A stretch of 57,267 nucleotides of DNA from Chelatococcus sambhunathii (GTDB lineage Bacteria; Pseudomonadota; Alphaproteobacteria; Rhizobiales; Methylopilaceae). Shown here piece by piece: positions 1-8,658 of this stretch. Both the position numbers and the translations under genes were made by a program. Where the stretch lies: the NCBI GenBank assembly GCA_031316315.1, contig JADBEO010000024.1, positions 1 to 57,267 on the forward strand. The letters run 5' to 3'. Under the pieces are notes generated by a model that was given only the letters and a program-made list of their open reading frames with translations, did not search any database and was not told the origin of the DNA. Positions within the stretch are counted from its first letter, which is position 1; each line of letters begins with the position of its first letter.

Positions 1-58
1 TCGGAAGCAGCGGCTCGATCAGCCGCCACTCCGCTTCGCTGAGATCGTAGCGCGCCAT
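1..58 (-). CDS. IS5-family transposase, N-terminal fragment cut by the window edge
   Basis: Only the first 19 codons are inside the window, reading MARYDLSEAEWRLIEPLLP, the typical opening of IS5-family transposases with an N-terminal DUF4096 domain. A strong Shine-Dalgarno sequence (GGGGAGGA) lies about 7 bases before the ATG. The rest of the enzyme, including the DDE residues, lies outside the window, so whether the element is intact cannot be judged. It abuts the end of the zeta-kinase-like gene. Confidence 0.75.
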   Translation of the reverse strand, partial: MARYDLSEAEWRLIEPLLP

Positions 59-124
59 CCAAGATCCTCCCCAGACCTTGAATCAGCCACCAGCGCGCCA
101 CGCAAACTTTATGAGTTCAGAACC
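59..124. mobile_element. Putative terminal end of the IS5-type element
   Basis: Between the transposase start and the neighbouring gene there is a short non-coding stretch. Read from outside inwards it begins GGTTCTGAACTCATAAAG, which is a plausible IS terminal inverted repeat. It is followed immediately by TAGG, consistent with insertion into a CTAG target, which is known for one IS5 subgroup. The other IS end is not in the window, so the inverted repeat and target duplication are inferred. Confidence 0.45.
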
Positions 125-711
125 TAGGCGCTGGGCAGCCGGACGTTTGGCAGACGTGCGAGAATGTCGGGATCGGCGAAGGCCAGCCTGGCCGTCACCC
201 CTTCGGCCGCGAGGACGGGTTTGGCCCCCGAAGCGTCGTAAAGCCGCCAGAGATCGACCGCCGCGGCGTAAAGCGAGAAGTTTGAGGCTCCCCGGCCGAA
301 CCGGCGCAACGCCACGTCGCGGTCGACGTCGTGGCCGCCTTCAGCGACGCGGCGCGCGATCCGTTCGAGGCAGATCCGTGGATCAGCCGCCGCGAAGAAC
401 ATCAGCGCGGTCTCCATCCCGGACAGCTTCGCAGTTTCGACGAGGCGCAGATGGGCGCGGCCGGACAGCGTCGTCTCCATCGCGAACGTCGTGCGCGCCG
501 CGATGAAGCGGCGCGCGCGCTCCAGCGCGACCTCGGCCGCGTCCCGCTCGGCGACCGACGGACGCAGCGGCGAAAGCCCCCGCGCGATCTCGTCCATGTT
601 GACGAAGTTCACCGAACCGGAAATCGCCTCCAGCCGCGCCCGCGCGAAGGTCGTCTTGCCGATGCCGTTCGGACCCGCGATCAGCCAGAAGGTCGGGCGG
701 CCGTTCGGCAT
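124..711 (-). CDS. Zeta toxin-like P-loop kinase, no adjacent antitoxin
   Basis: A 195-residue P-loop protein of the zeta-toxin / UDP-N-acetylglucosamine kinase-like family. A Walker A motif GPNGIGKTT is at residues 13-21, followed by NMDEIARGL near residue 38, where zeta enzymes carry a catalytic Asp, and by FAMETTLSG. The length suits the chromosomal single-domain family rather than plasmid zeta toxins. No epsilon-like or ParD-like partner is visible; the gene sits 9 bases downstream of prs and is probably co-transcribed. Its stop codon coincides with the predicted IS target site. It may be a metabolic kinase rather than a toxin; the substrate is unknown. Confidence 0.75.
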   Translation of the reverse strand: MPNGRPTFWLIAGPNGIGKTTFARARLEAISGSVNFVNMDEIARGLSPLRPSVAERDAAEVALERARRFIAARTTFAMETTLSGRAHLRLVETAKLSGMETALMFFAAADPRICLERIARRVAEGGHDVDRDVALRRFGRGASNFSLYAAAVDLWRLYDASGAKPVLAAEGVTARLAFADPDILARLPNVRLPSA

Positions 712-720
712 CTGAAGCCC

Positions 721-1653
<933 letters not shown>

Positions 1654-1812
1654 AGGCGTAACGCGTCCCTGGGACGACCGGCTCCGCGATGGTTTTCGCG
1701 GGTCCGTGAGGAGGCGAGGCGCTCTTAACAGCGATTCCAGACAGCCTCAACCGAAGAGGCGGGTTCGGGCGACGACGGGCGGGACGGTGTCACATTTGGG
1801 TTAAGGACGGCG

Positions 1813-2625
1813 TCAGACCAGCGTGATCGCCGCGATCATCCGCCCGTAGTCGGGCTCCCCCCGATGGGTCGTGCGCCTGTAGGAGAAGAAGCGCTCCTCG
1901 TCCGGATAGGTGTCGAGGCCGAGATCGTCGACGCGGCCGAGGCCGGCGCGCATCAGCCGCTCGATCACGTAGCCGCCGAGATCGAACCAGGCGTGGCCCG
2001 GCCTGTCGCCGGGCGCGAACCAGCGGGCGTTGACCGGATCGTCGGCCGTGAAGCGGGCGGCGAACTCCGGCCCGACCTCGTAGGATTTCTGGCGGATGCA
2101 CGGCCCGAGCGCCGCCGTGATTTTTCCGCGCGTCGCCCCGAGCTCCTCCATCCGCGCGACGGTCGCCTCGATCACGCCGCCGATCGCGCCCTTCCAGCCG
2201 GAATGCGCGGCCGCGACCACGCGAGCGTCGGGATCGGCGAACAGGATCGGGCAGCAGTCGGCGGTGGTGACGCCGGCCGCAATGCCGACCGTGCGCGTCA
2301 CGACGCCGTCGACATGCGGCGCGGCCATCCGGTCCCAGGCGGTCTCCGTGATCACGGCCTCGGCCGAATGAACCTGCCAGGGCAGCGCGAGGGTCCCTGC
2401 CGCCAAGCCGAGATGCGCGGTCATCCGCCGCCGGTTCTCAAGCACGGCATCCGGATCATCGTTCGAGCCGAGGCCGCCGTTGAGGCCGCGATAGATGCCG
2501 GTCGAGACGCCGCCCTCGCGTGTGAAGAAGGCGTGGGCGATGCCTGGAAGCGCGGCGAGCGCGGGCGATTCGACGACAGGGAGCTGCGCGTGCGCGAGCG
2601 ATTCGGCGGCGGCGAGCGCGTCCAT
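1813..2625 (-). CDS. pgeF: Purine nucleoside phosphorylase / multicopper-oxidase-like protein, YfiH (PgeF) family
   Basis: A 270-residue member of the YfiH/LACC1 family, whose members phosphorolyse purine nucleosides or act in peptidoglycan editing. The metal-site residues are present: His86 in WQVHS, Cys124 in TADCC and His141 in AAHSGWKG. The gene is 12 bases downstream of the midA-like gene and co-directional with it and lgt, so the three form an apparent operon; lgt-midA-pgeF order is common in alphaproteobacteria (family knowledge). The precise substrate here is inferred. Confidence 0.9.
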   Translation of the reverse strand: MDALAAAESLAHAQLPVVESPALAALPGIAHAFFTREGGVSTGIYRGLNGGLGSNDDPDAVLENRRRMTAHLGLAAGTLALPWQVHSAEAVITETAWDRMAAPHVDGVVTRTVGIAAGVTTADCCPILFADPDARVVAAAHSGWKGAIGGVIEATVARMEELGATRGKITAALGPCIRQKSYEVGPEFAARFTADDPVNARWFAPGDRPGHAWFDLGGYVIERLMRAGLGRVDDLGLDTYPDEERFFSYRRTTHRGEPDYGRMIAAITLV

Positions 2626-2637
2626 CGGGTCGAACTC

Positions 2638-3846
2638 CTACGGTCTGACGGCTTCCGGCTCGAAGCCGGGGAGGGCCCCGAGCCGAGAATCGCCGAAGGC
2701 GAGCGCCTTGAACAGCGCGCCCATTCCGCGCGGAGCGCGATCGGTCAGCCGCGCAGCCGCCGCGAGGATCGCGTCGCGCTGGGCGGGCGAGGCAGCCGCG
2801 GCGAGGCGCTCCGCGCGGGCGGCGAGGCCGAGCCGCTCCAGAACGTCCGCCTGCGGCAGCAGCTTCATCGTGGCCGCGCCGGCCCGCGCCGCTGCCGCCG
2901 ACAGCGCCGCGAAATCGACATGCGCGGTGAGATCGGCTTCGCCTGGCTCTTCCAGCGGGTCGACGAAGCGGTGCGCCTTCATCGCCTGGAACGTGTCGCC
3001 GGACCCCGCGCCATAGCCGTAGTCGATCGAGAGGCACGCGCCGCCATGCGCCGAAACATGCGCGGCGATGCTGCCCGCGATTCCGAGAGCTTCGGGCGAG
3101 ACCTCCCGCACGCTGCCTTCCGGCGCGTCCGGCAGATCGAGGTCGGAAGGCGGCTCGGGTGAGAGGCCGAAGACGAGCCGCGCCGCGTCGTCGAGCCCGA
3201 CCAGTCGCTCGCGCCAGCCGCGATCCGTGCGGAGGAACTGGCGGATGGGGAGCGCGTCAAAGAATTCGTTGGAGACGACGATGGCGGGGAGGGGACCGGC
3301 GTCATCCCGGACGGCGGCGACAGCCGCCGAGCCGGGATCGCTCGCCTGAAGAGGCGCTTCACTTGGACGACGATCCCGGCTCTTCGCTTCGCTTCGGCCG
3401 GGATGACGTCTTGGGGCGAGAACCTCTTCGATCGACGACGCCCACCGGACGTCGTGTCCCGCGAGCCTCTCCGCCTGGGCCTCCCGCAGCGCCGGGCTGG
3501 TTTCGACCAGCACGACCTCGGCCGCATCGAGAAAACCCGGCATGATCCGGCCTGCGCGCAGCAGGTCGGCCATCAGCGTCCCGCGGCCGGGACCGAGCTC
3601 GATCAGCGAAAACCGCGCCGGCGCGCCCATCAGCCGCCAGACCTCCGCGGCCCATAGTCCGATCAGTTCGCCGAACATCTGGCTGATCTCCGGCGCGGTG
3701 ACGAAGTCGCCGCGCGCGCCGAACGGGTCGCGCGTCGCGTAATAGCCGTGGCGCGGGTGGCCGAGGCAGAGCGCCATGTAGCGGTCGAGCCGCATCGGGC
3801 CGTCAGTGCGGATCGTCGCCGCGATCTCGCGTCCGAGCGGCGTCAT
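2638..3846 (-). CDS. SAM-dependent methyltransferase, MidA/NDUFAF7 (DUF185) family, with palindromic insert
   Basis: A 402-residue class I methyltransferase of the family whose mitochondrial member NDUFAF7 methylates an arginine of complex I subunit NDUFS2. The family signature GYYATRDPFGARGDFVTAPE is at residues 34-53, the SAM-binding motif ELGPGRGTLMADLL at 83-96, and NEFFDALPIRQF near 193-204. The start is the ATG overlapping the lgt stop (ATGA). Residues about 147-182, rich in Arg, Ser, Asp and Ala, are encoded by a palindromic 107-bp element inserted in frame; the family normally has a short loop there. The insert lies between conserved motifs, so the enzyme may still fold. Confidence 0.9.
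   Translation of the reverse strand: MTPLGREIAATIRTDGPMRLDRYMALCLGHPRHGYYATRDPFGARGDFVTAPEISQMFGELIGLWAAEVWRLMGAPARFSLIELGPGRGTLMADLLRAGRIMPGFLDAAEVVLVETSPALREAQAERLAGHDVRWASSIEEVLAPRRHPGRSEAKSRDRRPSEAPLQASDPGSAAVAAVRDDAGPLPAIVVSNEFFDALPIRQFLRTDRGWRERLVGLDDAARLVFGLSPEPPSDLDLPDAPEGSVREVSPEALGIAGSIAAHVSAHGGACLSIDYGYGAGSGDTFQAMKAHRFVDPLEEPGEADLTAHVDFAALSAAAARAGAATMKLLPQADVLERLGLAARAERLAAAASPAQRDAILAAAARLTDRAPRGMGALFKALAFGDSRLGALPGFEPEAVRP
3301..3407. repeat. Palindromic repeat element inside the midA-like coding sequence
   Basis: The element begins GTCATCCCGG and ends CCGGGATGAC, and contains nested hairpins: CATCCCGG pairing with CCGGGATCG on the left, CGCCT/AGGCG in the middle and CGATCCCGGC/GCCGGGATGAC on the right. 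This architecture is typical of intergenic palindromic elements in alphaproteobacteria, resembling but not identical to the GTCATGCCCGG elements elsewhere in the window. It adds about 36 codons without a stop or frameshift. Confidence 0.7.
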
Positions 3847-4664
3847 GCCTCGGCGGGGCGCCGCTTCAACGCAAGGCCGGCGAGGGCAAGGCCAAGCGCG
3901 ATCATCGGCACGGACAGCAGCATGCCCATGGTCAGCCCTCCGGCAAGAAAGCCGAGCTGCGGGTCGGGCTGGCGGAACATCTCGCCGATGACGCGCGCGA
4001 TCCCGTAGCCCACCGCGAACAGCCCCGCGACGAGGCCCGGCCGCTTCAGCGCGCCGCCCCTGACCAGCAGCTGGACCAGTACGAACAGCGCGACGCCCTC
4101 GAGCGCCGCCTGGTAGAGCTGGCTCGGATGGCGCGGCTCGGGCCCGCCATGCGGGAAGATCATGGCCCACGGAATGTCGGTCACGCGGCCGAACAGCTCG
4201 CCATTGATGAAGTTGGCGACGCGGCCGAAGAACAGGCCGATCGGCGCGACGGCCGCGCCGAGATCGAGGATCGGCAGGGTGGGAAGCCGGCGTGCGCGCG
4301 CGAACAGGAAGACGCCCAGCGTCGCGCCGATCAGCCCGCCATGGAAGCTCATGCCGCCGTGCCAGAGCTTCAGCGCCTCGAGCGGGGCGTCGAGATAGGC
4401 CGGCAGGTCGTAGAAAAGGACGTAGCCGAGCCGTCCGCCCAGGATGATGCCGAAGGCGATGTAGACGATGAGGTCGTCGACCGCGATCGGCTCAGGATGG
4501 CGCGTAGCGCCCCAGAGCTCGTCCTTGCCGCAGATGCGCTTGGCGAGCCACCAGCCGAACAATAGGCCGGCGACATAGGCGAGGGCGTAAAAGCGGATCT
4601 CGACCGGGCCGATTGGAATGCCGGTCGGGATCTGCGGGAAGGCGATCGCGGCGAGCTCGAGCAT
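3843..4664 (-). CDS. lgt: Prolipoprotein diacylglyceryl transferase
   Basis: Transfers diacylglycerol from phosphatidylglycerol to the lipobox cysteine of prolipoproteins in the inner membrane. The 273-residue protein is strongly hydrophobic with about seven membrane segments. It contains the signature GRVANFINGELFGR at residues 147-160, then HPSQLYQAALEG, both conserved in Lgt. It begins the lgt-midA-pgeF cluster; its TGA overlaps the ATG of the methyltransferase. About 100 bases of GC-rich non-coding DNA separate it from the aldo/keto reductase. Confidence 0.97.
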   Translation of the reverse strand: MLELAAIAFPQIPTGIPIGPVEIRFYALAYVAGLLFGWWLAKRICGKDELWGATRHPEPIAVDDLIVYIAFGIILGGRLGYVLFYDLPAYLDAPLEALKLWHGGMSFHGGLIGATLGVFLFARARRLPTLPILDLGAAVAPIGLFFGRVANFINGELFGRVTDIPWAMIFPHGGPEPRHPSQLYQAALEGVALFVLVQLLVRGGALKRPGLVAGLFAVGYGIARVIGEMFRQPDPQLGFLAGGLTMGMLLSVPMIALGLALAGLALKRRPAEA

Positions 4665-4761
4665 GTGACGCGTCCGGGGAGGGCGCGGCAGGCATGCGGG
4701 CCGGGGCGGGGGGTGTCAAGCCGGCGGGACGCGGCGGCGGGCCGCGCCCCTGGCGCGGCCG

Positions 4762-5754
4762 TCAGCGTCCGCCGTCGAGCATGCCCATCTGGTGCTCGGG
4801 ATAGCGGTCGCCGGCGGCGGCGTCCCTCGGCATCGCCCGTTCGATCGCCGCGAGGTCGTCGGCCATGAGCGCGACGTCGAGCGCGCCCAGCGCCTCCGCG
4901 AGGCGATCGCGCCGGCGGGCGCCGATCACCGGCACGATGTCCGTCCCTTGCGCCAGAACCCACGCGATCGCGATCTGCGCGACCGTGACGCCGCGGGCCT
5001 CGGCCACCGAGCGCAGCGCCTCGACCAGAGCCAGGTTGCGGTCCGCGTTCTCACCCTGGAAGCGCGGACTGGCGGCGCGGAAGTCGCCCTTCGCCATGTC
5101 CGGCTTGGTCCAATGGCCGCTGATCAGCCCCCTCGACAGCACGCCGTACGCGGTCATCGAGACGCCGAGCTCGCGAAGCGTCGGCAGAACCTCTTCCTCG
5201 ACGGCCCGGGAGATCAGCGAATACTCGATCTGCAGGTCCGCGATCGGATGGACCGCGGCCGCGCGCCGGATCGTCTCCGGCCCGACCTCGGACAGGCCGA
5301 TGTGCCGGACATAGCCGGCCGTCACCATCTCGGCGATCGCCCCGACGGTCTCCTCGATCGGCACGCTCGGATCGAGCCGCGCCGACCGATACACGTCGAC
5401 ATGATCTACGCCGAGGCGGTTCAGCGTGTAGGCGAGCGAGGTCTTCACCGCCGCTGGGCGCCCATCGAAGCCGAGCCAGGCGCCGGCGGGGTCGCGCTGC
5501 GCGCCGAACTTCACGCTGAGCTGGTAGCTGTCGCGCGGCACGCCCTTCAGCGCCTCAGCGATCAGCAGCTCGTTGTGGCCCATGCCGTAGAAGTCGCCGG
5601 TATCGAGCAGCGTGACGCCGGCGTCGAGCGCGGCGCGGATCGTGGCGATCCCCTCGTCGCGGTCGGACGGGCCATACATGCCCGACATGCCCATGCAGCC
5701 GAGACCGATCGCCGATACCGCGGGACCGGTAGCGCCGAGTTTGCGCGTTTCCAT
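4762..5754 (-). CDS. Aldo/keto reductase
   Basis: A 330-residue NAD(P)H-dependent oxidoreductase of the aldo/keto reductase superfamily (TIM barrel). It starts METRKLGATGPAVSAIGLGC, with GDFYGMGHNE supplying the catalytic Tyr, KFG supplying the Lys, and a C-terminal PVIGARRRDRL cofactor-binding segment. The ATG at 5754 is chosen because AGAGGAGA precedes it at good spacing; the open frame extends upstream but crosses the putative operator. It is divergent from a LysR regulator that probably controls it. The substrate cannot be predicted. Confidence 0.9.
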   Translation of the reverse strand: METRKLGATGPAVSAIGLGCMGMSGMYGPSDRDEGIATIRAALDAGVTLLDTGDFYGMGHNELLIAEALKGVPRDSYQLSVKFGAQRDPAGAWLGFDGRPAAVKTSLAYTLNRLGVDHVDVYRSARLDPSVPIEETVGAIAEMVTAGYVRHIGLSEVGPETIRRAAAVHPIADLQIEYSLISRAVEEEVLPTLRELGVSMTAYGVLSRGLISGHWTKPDMAKGDFRAASPRFQGENADRNLALVEALRSVAEARGVTVAQIAIAWVLAQGTDIVPVIGARRRDRLAEALGALDVALMADDLAAIERAMPRDAAAGDRYPEHQMGMLDGGR

Positions 5755-5803
5755 TGCAAATCTCCTCTGGTTCGTTCGGAGGAGGACATAGCGCCCTGCT
5801 TTC

Positions 5804-5852
5804 TGTACGATAATCCGGTGATGTCGGGACAGGTTGTCAGGATTATCGTACA
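5804..5852. promoter_or_regulatory. Perfect 13-bp inverted repeat between aldo/keto reductase and LysR genes
   Basis: The arms TGTACGATAATCC (5804-5816) and GGATTATCGTACA (5840-5852) are perfect reverse complements separated by 23 bases. The right arm ends exactly at the base before the LysR ATG. Each arm contains GATAAT, a -10-like hexamer. This is likely the LysR operator and promoter overlap for both divergent genes; the spacing suits two half-sites of a LysR tetramer. Function is inferred from symmetry and position. Confidence 0.65.
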
Positions 5853-6752
5853 ATGGAGCGCCCCGATCTCTCCGATCTCGACGCCTTTGTCGCCGTCGCG
5901 CATGCGCGCGGCTTCCGCGGCGCTGCTACGGCGCGCAAGGTTTCAGCCTCCGCCCTGAGCGAGGCGGTCCGGCGCCTCGAGGCGCGGCTCGACGTGCGGC
6001 TGCTCAACCGCACGACGCGAAGCGTCACGCCGACCGACGCGGGCGCGCGCCTGCTCGAGCGCCTGTCGCCGGCGCTCGACGGTGTGGCGGAGGCTCTGGA
6101 TGTCGTGAACGCGTATCGCGACACGCCGACCGGAACGCTGCGGCTCAACGTGCCGGGCATCATCGCGCGGGTGGTGCTGCCGCCGATCGCGGCGGATTTC
6201 CTCAAGACTCATCCCGGCGTCACGCTGGAGGTCGCGGTCGAGGACAGCTTCGTCGACGTCCTGGCCGCGCGCTTCGACGCCGGCGTGCGCTATGAGGAGC
6301 GGCTGGAGCAGGACATGATCGCCCTGCCGATCGGACCGCGCGTTCAGCGTTTCGCGGCCGGCGCCGCGCCGGCCTACCTCGCGTCACGCGGCGTCCCGCG
6401 CCATCCGCGCGATCTGCTTGAGCACGCCTGCATCCGCCACCGCTTTCCGAGCGGATCGATGCCGGTCTGGGAGTTCGAGCAAGACGGCGAGATCGTGCGG
6501 GTCGATCCGAAGGGGCCGCTGGTCTCGACCTCGGTCGACATGGAGGTCGGGGCCGCGCTGGCCGGCCTCGGGGTGCTCGCCACCTTCGAGGAACTGCTGG
6601 CGCCGCACTTCAAGAGCGGCGCGCTCGTGCCCGTGATGGAGGACTGGTGGCAGCCCTTCTCCGGGCCGTATCTCTATTATGCGGGCCGGCGACACGTGCC
6701 GGGGCCGCTTCGAGCCTTCATCGACTTCGTCAAGGCGCGCCGCGAGAACTGA
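5853..6752 (+). CDS. LysR-family transcriptional regulator
   Basis: A 299-residue regulator with an N-terminal winged helix-turn-helix (residues about 5-62, GAATARKVSASALSEAVRRL then LLNRTTRSVTPTDAG) and a C-terminal periplasmic-binding-like effector domain. It is divergent from the aldo/keto reductase with a perfect inverted repeat between them, the usual LysR arrangement of autoregulation plus control of the neighbour. No Shine-Dalgarno precedes the ATG because the operator arm abuts it, so the transcript could be leaderless. The inducer is unknown. Confidence 0.93.
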   Translation: MERPDLSDLDAFVAVAHARGFRGAATARKVSASALSEAVRRLEARLDVRLLNRTTRSVTPTDAGARLLERLSPALDGVAEALDVVNAYRDTPTGTLRLNVPGIIARVVLPPIAADFLKTHPGVTLEVAVEDSFVDVLAARFDAGVRYEERLEQDMIALPIGPRVQRFAAGAAPAYLASRGVPRHPRDLLEHACIRHRFPSGSMPVWEFEQDGEIVRVDPKGPLVSTSVDMEVGAALAGLGVLATFEELLAPHFKSGALVPVMEDWWQPFSGPYLYYAGRRHVPGPLRAFIDFVKARREN

Positions 6753-6840
6753 CGCCATTCACCTGCCGCTGATCTCGGCGCCCGGGTCGGGCGTGTAAGA
6801 AGGCGGGACAGCCAGAGCCTCACCGCGACGGAATCGAAAC

Positions 6841-7776
6841 ATGAGCTCCCAGAAACTCGACGTCGTCGTTCGCGAGATCGCGGAGGAGATGAAGGCCCGC
6901 GAGGACCGCGGCGAGGTCGCGCGCTACATCCCTCAGCTTGCGCGCGCCGATCCCGAAGCCTTCGGCATCGCGGTGATCGACGCCGACGGCGAGGCCCATG
7001 TCGGCGGCGACGCGGACGTCCCGTTCTCGATCCAGAGCGTGTCGAAGGTCTTCACCCTGACTCTCGCGCTCGGCAAGGTCGGCGACCGGCTGTGGCGTCG
7101 GGTCGGCAAGGAGCCGTCGGGCACGGCGTTCAACTCGATCGTGCAGCTCGAGCACGAGAGCGGCATTCCCCGGAACCCCTTCATCAACGCCGGCGCGATC
7201 GCCGTGACAGACGTCATCCTGTCCGGACATCAGCCGCGCGAGGCGCTCGGCGAGATCCTGCGCTTCATGCGGTTCCTGGCGGACGACCTGACGATCGCGA
7301 TCGACGAGGGGGTCGCAGGCTCCGAGCAGCGCACCGGGTTCCGGAACGCCGCGCTTGCGAACTACATGCGGGCCTTCGGCAATCTGGAAAATCCGGTCGA
7401 GTACACGCTCGGGGTCTATTTCCACCACTGCGCGATCGCGATGTCCTGCCGGCAGCTCGCCATGGCGGCGCGGTTCCTCGCCCATGGCGGCAGGAACCCG
7501 TCGACGGGCCTCAACGTCGTCACGGCGGAGCGCGCGCGCCGCATCAACGCGCTGATGCTGACCTGCGGGCACTATGACGGTTCCGGGGAGTTCGCCTATC
7601 GCGTCGGATTGCCGGGCAAGAGCGGAGTGGGCGGCGGCATCCTGGCCGTCGCGCCGGGCAAGGCGTCGATCGCCGTCTGGTCGCCTGGACTCGACGCCTC
7701 GGGCAACTCCCATCTTGGCCGGATCGCGCTCGAGGCGCTGACCCGACGCATGGGCTGGTCGATCTTCGGCGCGTGA
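6841..7776 (+). CDS. glsA: Glutaminase (serine-dependent, GlsA type)
   Basis: Hydrolyses glutamine to glutamate and ammonia. The 311-residue length fits the family. The beta-lactamase-fold SxxK catalytic pair is Ser66-Lys69 in [10 protein letters not shown], and further family motifs include [11 protein letters not shown] and the [12 protein letters not shown] segment. It is a single gene 88 bases after the LysR gene, with no obvious co-transcribed partner, and is followed by a palindromic repeat. Its closeness to glnII may be coincidental but places two glutamine enzymes within 2 kb. Confidence 0.95.
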   Translation: MSSQKLDVVVREIAEEMKAREDRGEVARYIPQLARADPEAFGIAVIDADGEAHVGGDADVPFSIQSVSKVFTLTLALGKVGDRLWRRVGKEPSGTAFNSIVQLEHESGIPRNPFINAGAIAVTDVILSGHQPREALGEILRFMRFLADDLTIAIDEGVAGSEQRTGFRNAALANYMRAFGNLENPVEYTLGVYFHHCAIAMSCRQLAMAARFLAHGGRNPSTGLNVVTAERARRINALMLTCGHYDGSGEFAYRVGLPGKSGVGGGILAVAPGKASIAVWSPGLDASGNSHLGRIALEALTRRMGWSIFGA

Positions 7777-7792
7777 AGCAATCCCATAGCCC

Positions 7793-7937
7793 GTCATGCC
7801 CGGACTTGATCCGGGCATCCACCCGTTAAGGAACCCGGATGTTTCCGCGTTCCTCACCAAAGTGACAAAGTCGAAGCATCGCGACTTCGCTGCCGCGTCC
7901 GCTGCCGATGGATCGCCGGGTCAAGCCTGGCGATGAC
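7793..7937. repeat. Composite intergenic palindromic element, long form (145 bp)
   Basis: Outer arms GTCATGCCCGGACTTGATCC and the mirrored GGATCGCCGGGTCAAGCC...GATGAC each fold as hairpins. Two internal hairpins lie between them (AGGAACCCGG.../...GTTCCT and AAGTCG.../CGACTT). It has the same length and organisation as the element at 16636-16780; a short form is at 19337. Likely a non-autonomous palindromic repeat family of alphaproteobacteria, located just after the glsA stop. Confidence 0.85.
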
Positions 7938-7982
7938 GAACCTGCTTGATCGAACGTCCTGGCCAGGCCGCCCGTGCTTCGC

Positions 7983-8213
7983 TCAGTGCCGGAAGAGAGG
8001 GCGGACCTTCTCGGCCGCCTCGCGGGCGGTCTCGCGCTCCTGCGCCTCTTCCTCGATCGCCGCGTCGTGATACCAGCCGCCGCCGAACCCGACGGTCGGC
8101 GCCTCAGCGGCGCGCATCGCGGCGGAGACCGCGATCATCTGGCGGCGGGTCAGCGTCGCCCGGGGATTCAGTGGGAAGTGATAGATCTTCGCCGAGTTCG
8201 GATCCATCTGCAT
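7983..8213 (-). CDS. DUF2735 protein, probable GstI-like glutamine synthetase translation inhibitor
   Basis: A 76-residue soluble protein with the DUF2735 hallmarks: SAKIYHFPLNPRA near residues 7-19 and GGGWYHDAAIEEE near residues 43-55, followed by a charged helix. The ATG at 8213 is chosen for the upstream GGAGAC; a second ATG lies two codons on. In Rhizobium leguminosarum the small protein GstI is encoded divergently from glnII and inhibits its expression (established knowledge); the same divergent layout here supports that role. That GstI belongs to DUF2735 is from memory, so the functional call is an inference. Confidence 0.65.
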   Translation of the reverse strand: MQMDPNSAKIYHFPLNPRATLTRRQMIAVSAAMRAAEAPTVGFGGGWYHDAAIEEEAQERETAREAAEKVRPLFRH

Positions 8214-8658
8214 AAGGTTGTCTCCGTCTCCATCACCGGACGTCGCCATCGACGCGTCGCCCGTTACGACACAGATATCATCGACGCCTCGAATATTTCG
8301 AGAGTTGAACGAAGAAAAAGCGACATTTGAGAAAAGTATGTGCAAACTAATCTTGTGCCTAATTATCGACAACTCACAGGCGCCGGTGCCCGGATCAGGG
8401 CGCCTCGATGCTGCGCCTAGTTATTATGCAACAAAAGTCGCATAAAGCCGTGATTTTCGGCGCCCATCGCCTACCGCTTCGCGTCGTGCGCTGGCCCTGA
8501 TCCCTGAGTCCGCGACGCCTTCGCCGGTCTGCCCCCTCTGGCATGATTGCTGCTTTAAGCAGCGCCGAGGCTGCGGCCGGTCGACCGGCGGCCGGGTTCG
8601 GCATGCGGTCCCCGGGGACTTTCACCGCTCAGGCGTCATCAAAGGACGAGAGACGAGA
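8214..8658. promoter_or_regulatory. gstI-glnII divergent regulatory region
   Basis: 445 bases without a credible gene, with a distinctly AT-rich core (about 8265-8450) against the GC-rich background. It contains the palindrome CTCGAATATTTCGAG (8288-8302), and TTATGC...GCATAA (8424-8445), whose TGC-N10-GCA core resembles an NtrC site but is one base short of the TGC-N11-GCA consensus. The latter lies about 95-115 bases upstream of a sigma-54 promoter, a normal enhancer distance. Confidence 0.55.
8539..8554 (+). promoter_or_regulatory. Sigma-54 (-24/-12) promoter of glnII
   Basis: The sequence TGGCATGATTGCTGCT has GG at 8540-8541 and GC at 8552-8553 with exactly 10 bases between, matching the sigma-54 consensus TGGCAC-N5-TTGCA at nearly all key positions. 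It lies about 105 bases before the glnII ATG. glnII is an NtrC/sigma-54-dependent gene in rhizobia (established knowledge). Confidence 0.75.

Noticed and set aside
8424-8445. Consensus NtrC enhancer site
   Set aside because: TGC-N10-GCA is one base short of the consensus spacing, so it is mentioned only as a weak candidate within the regulatory region.
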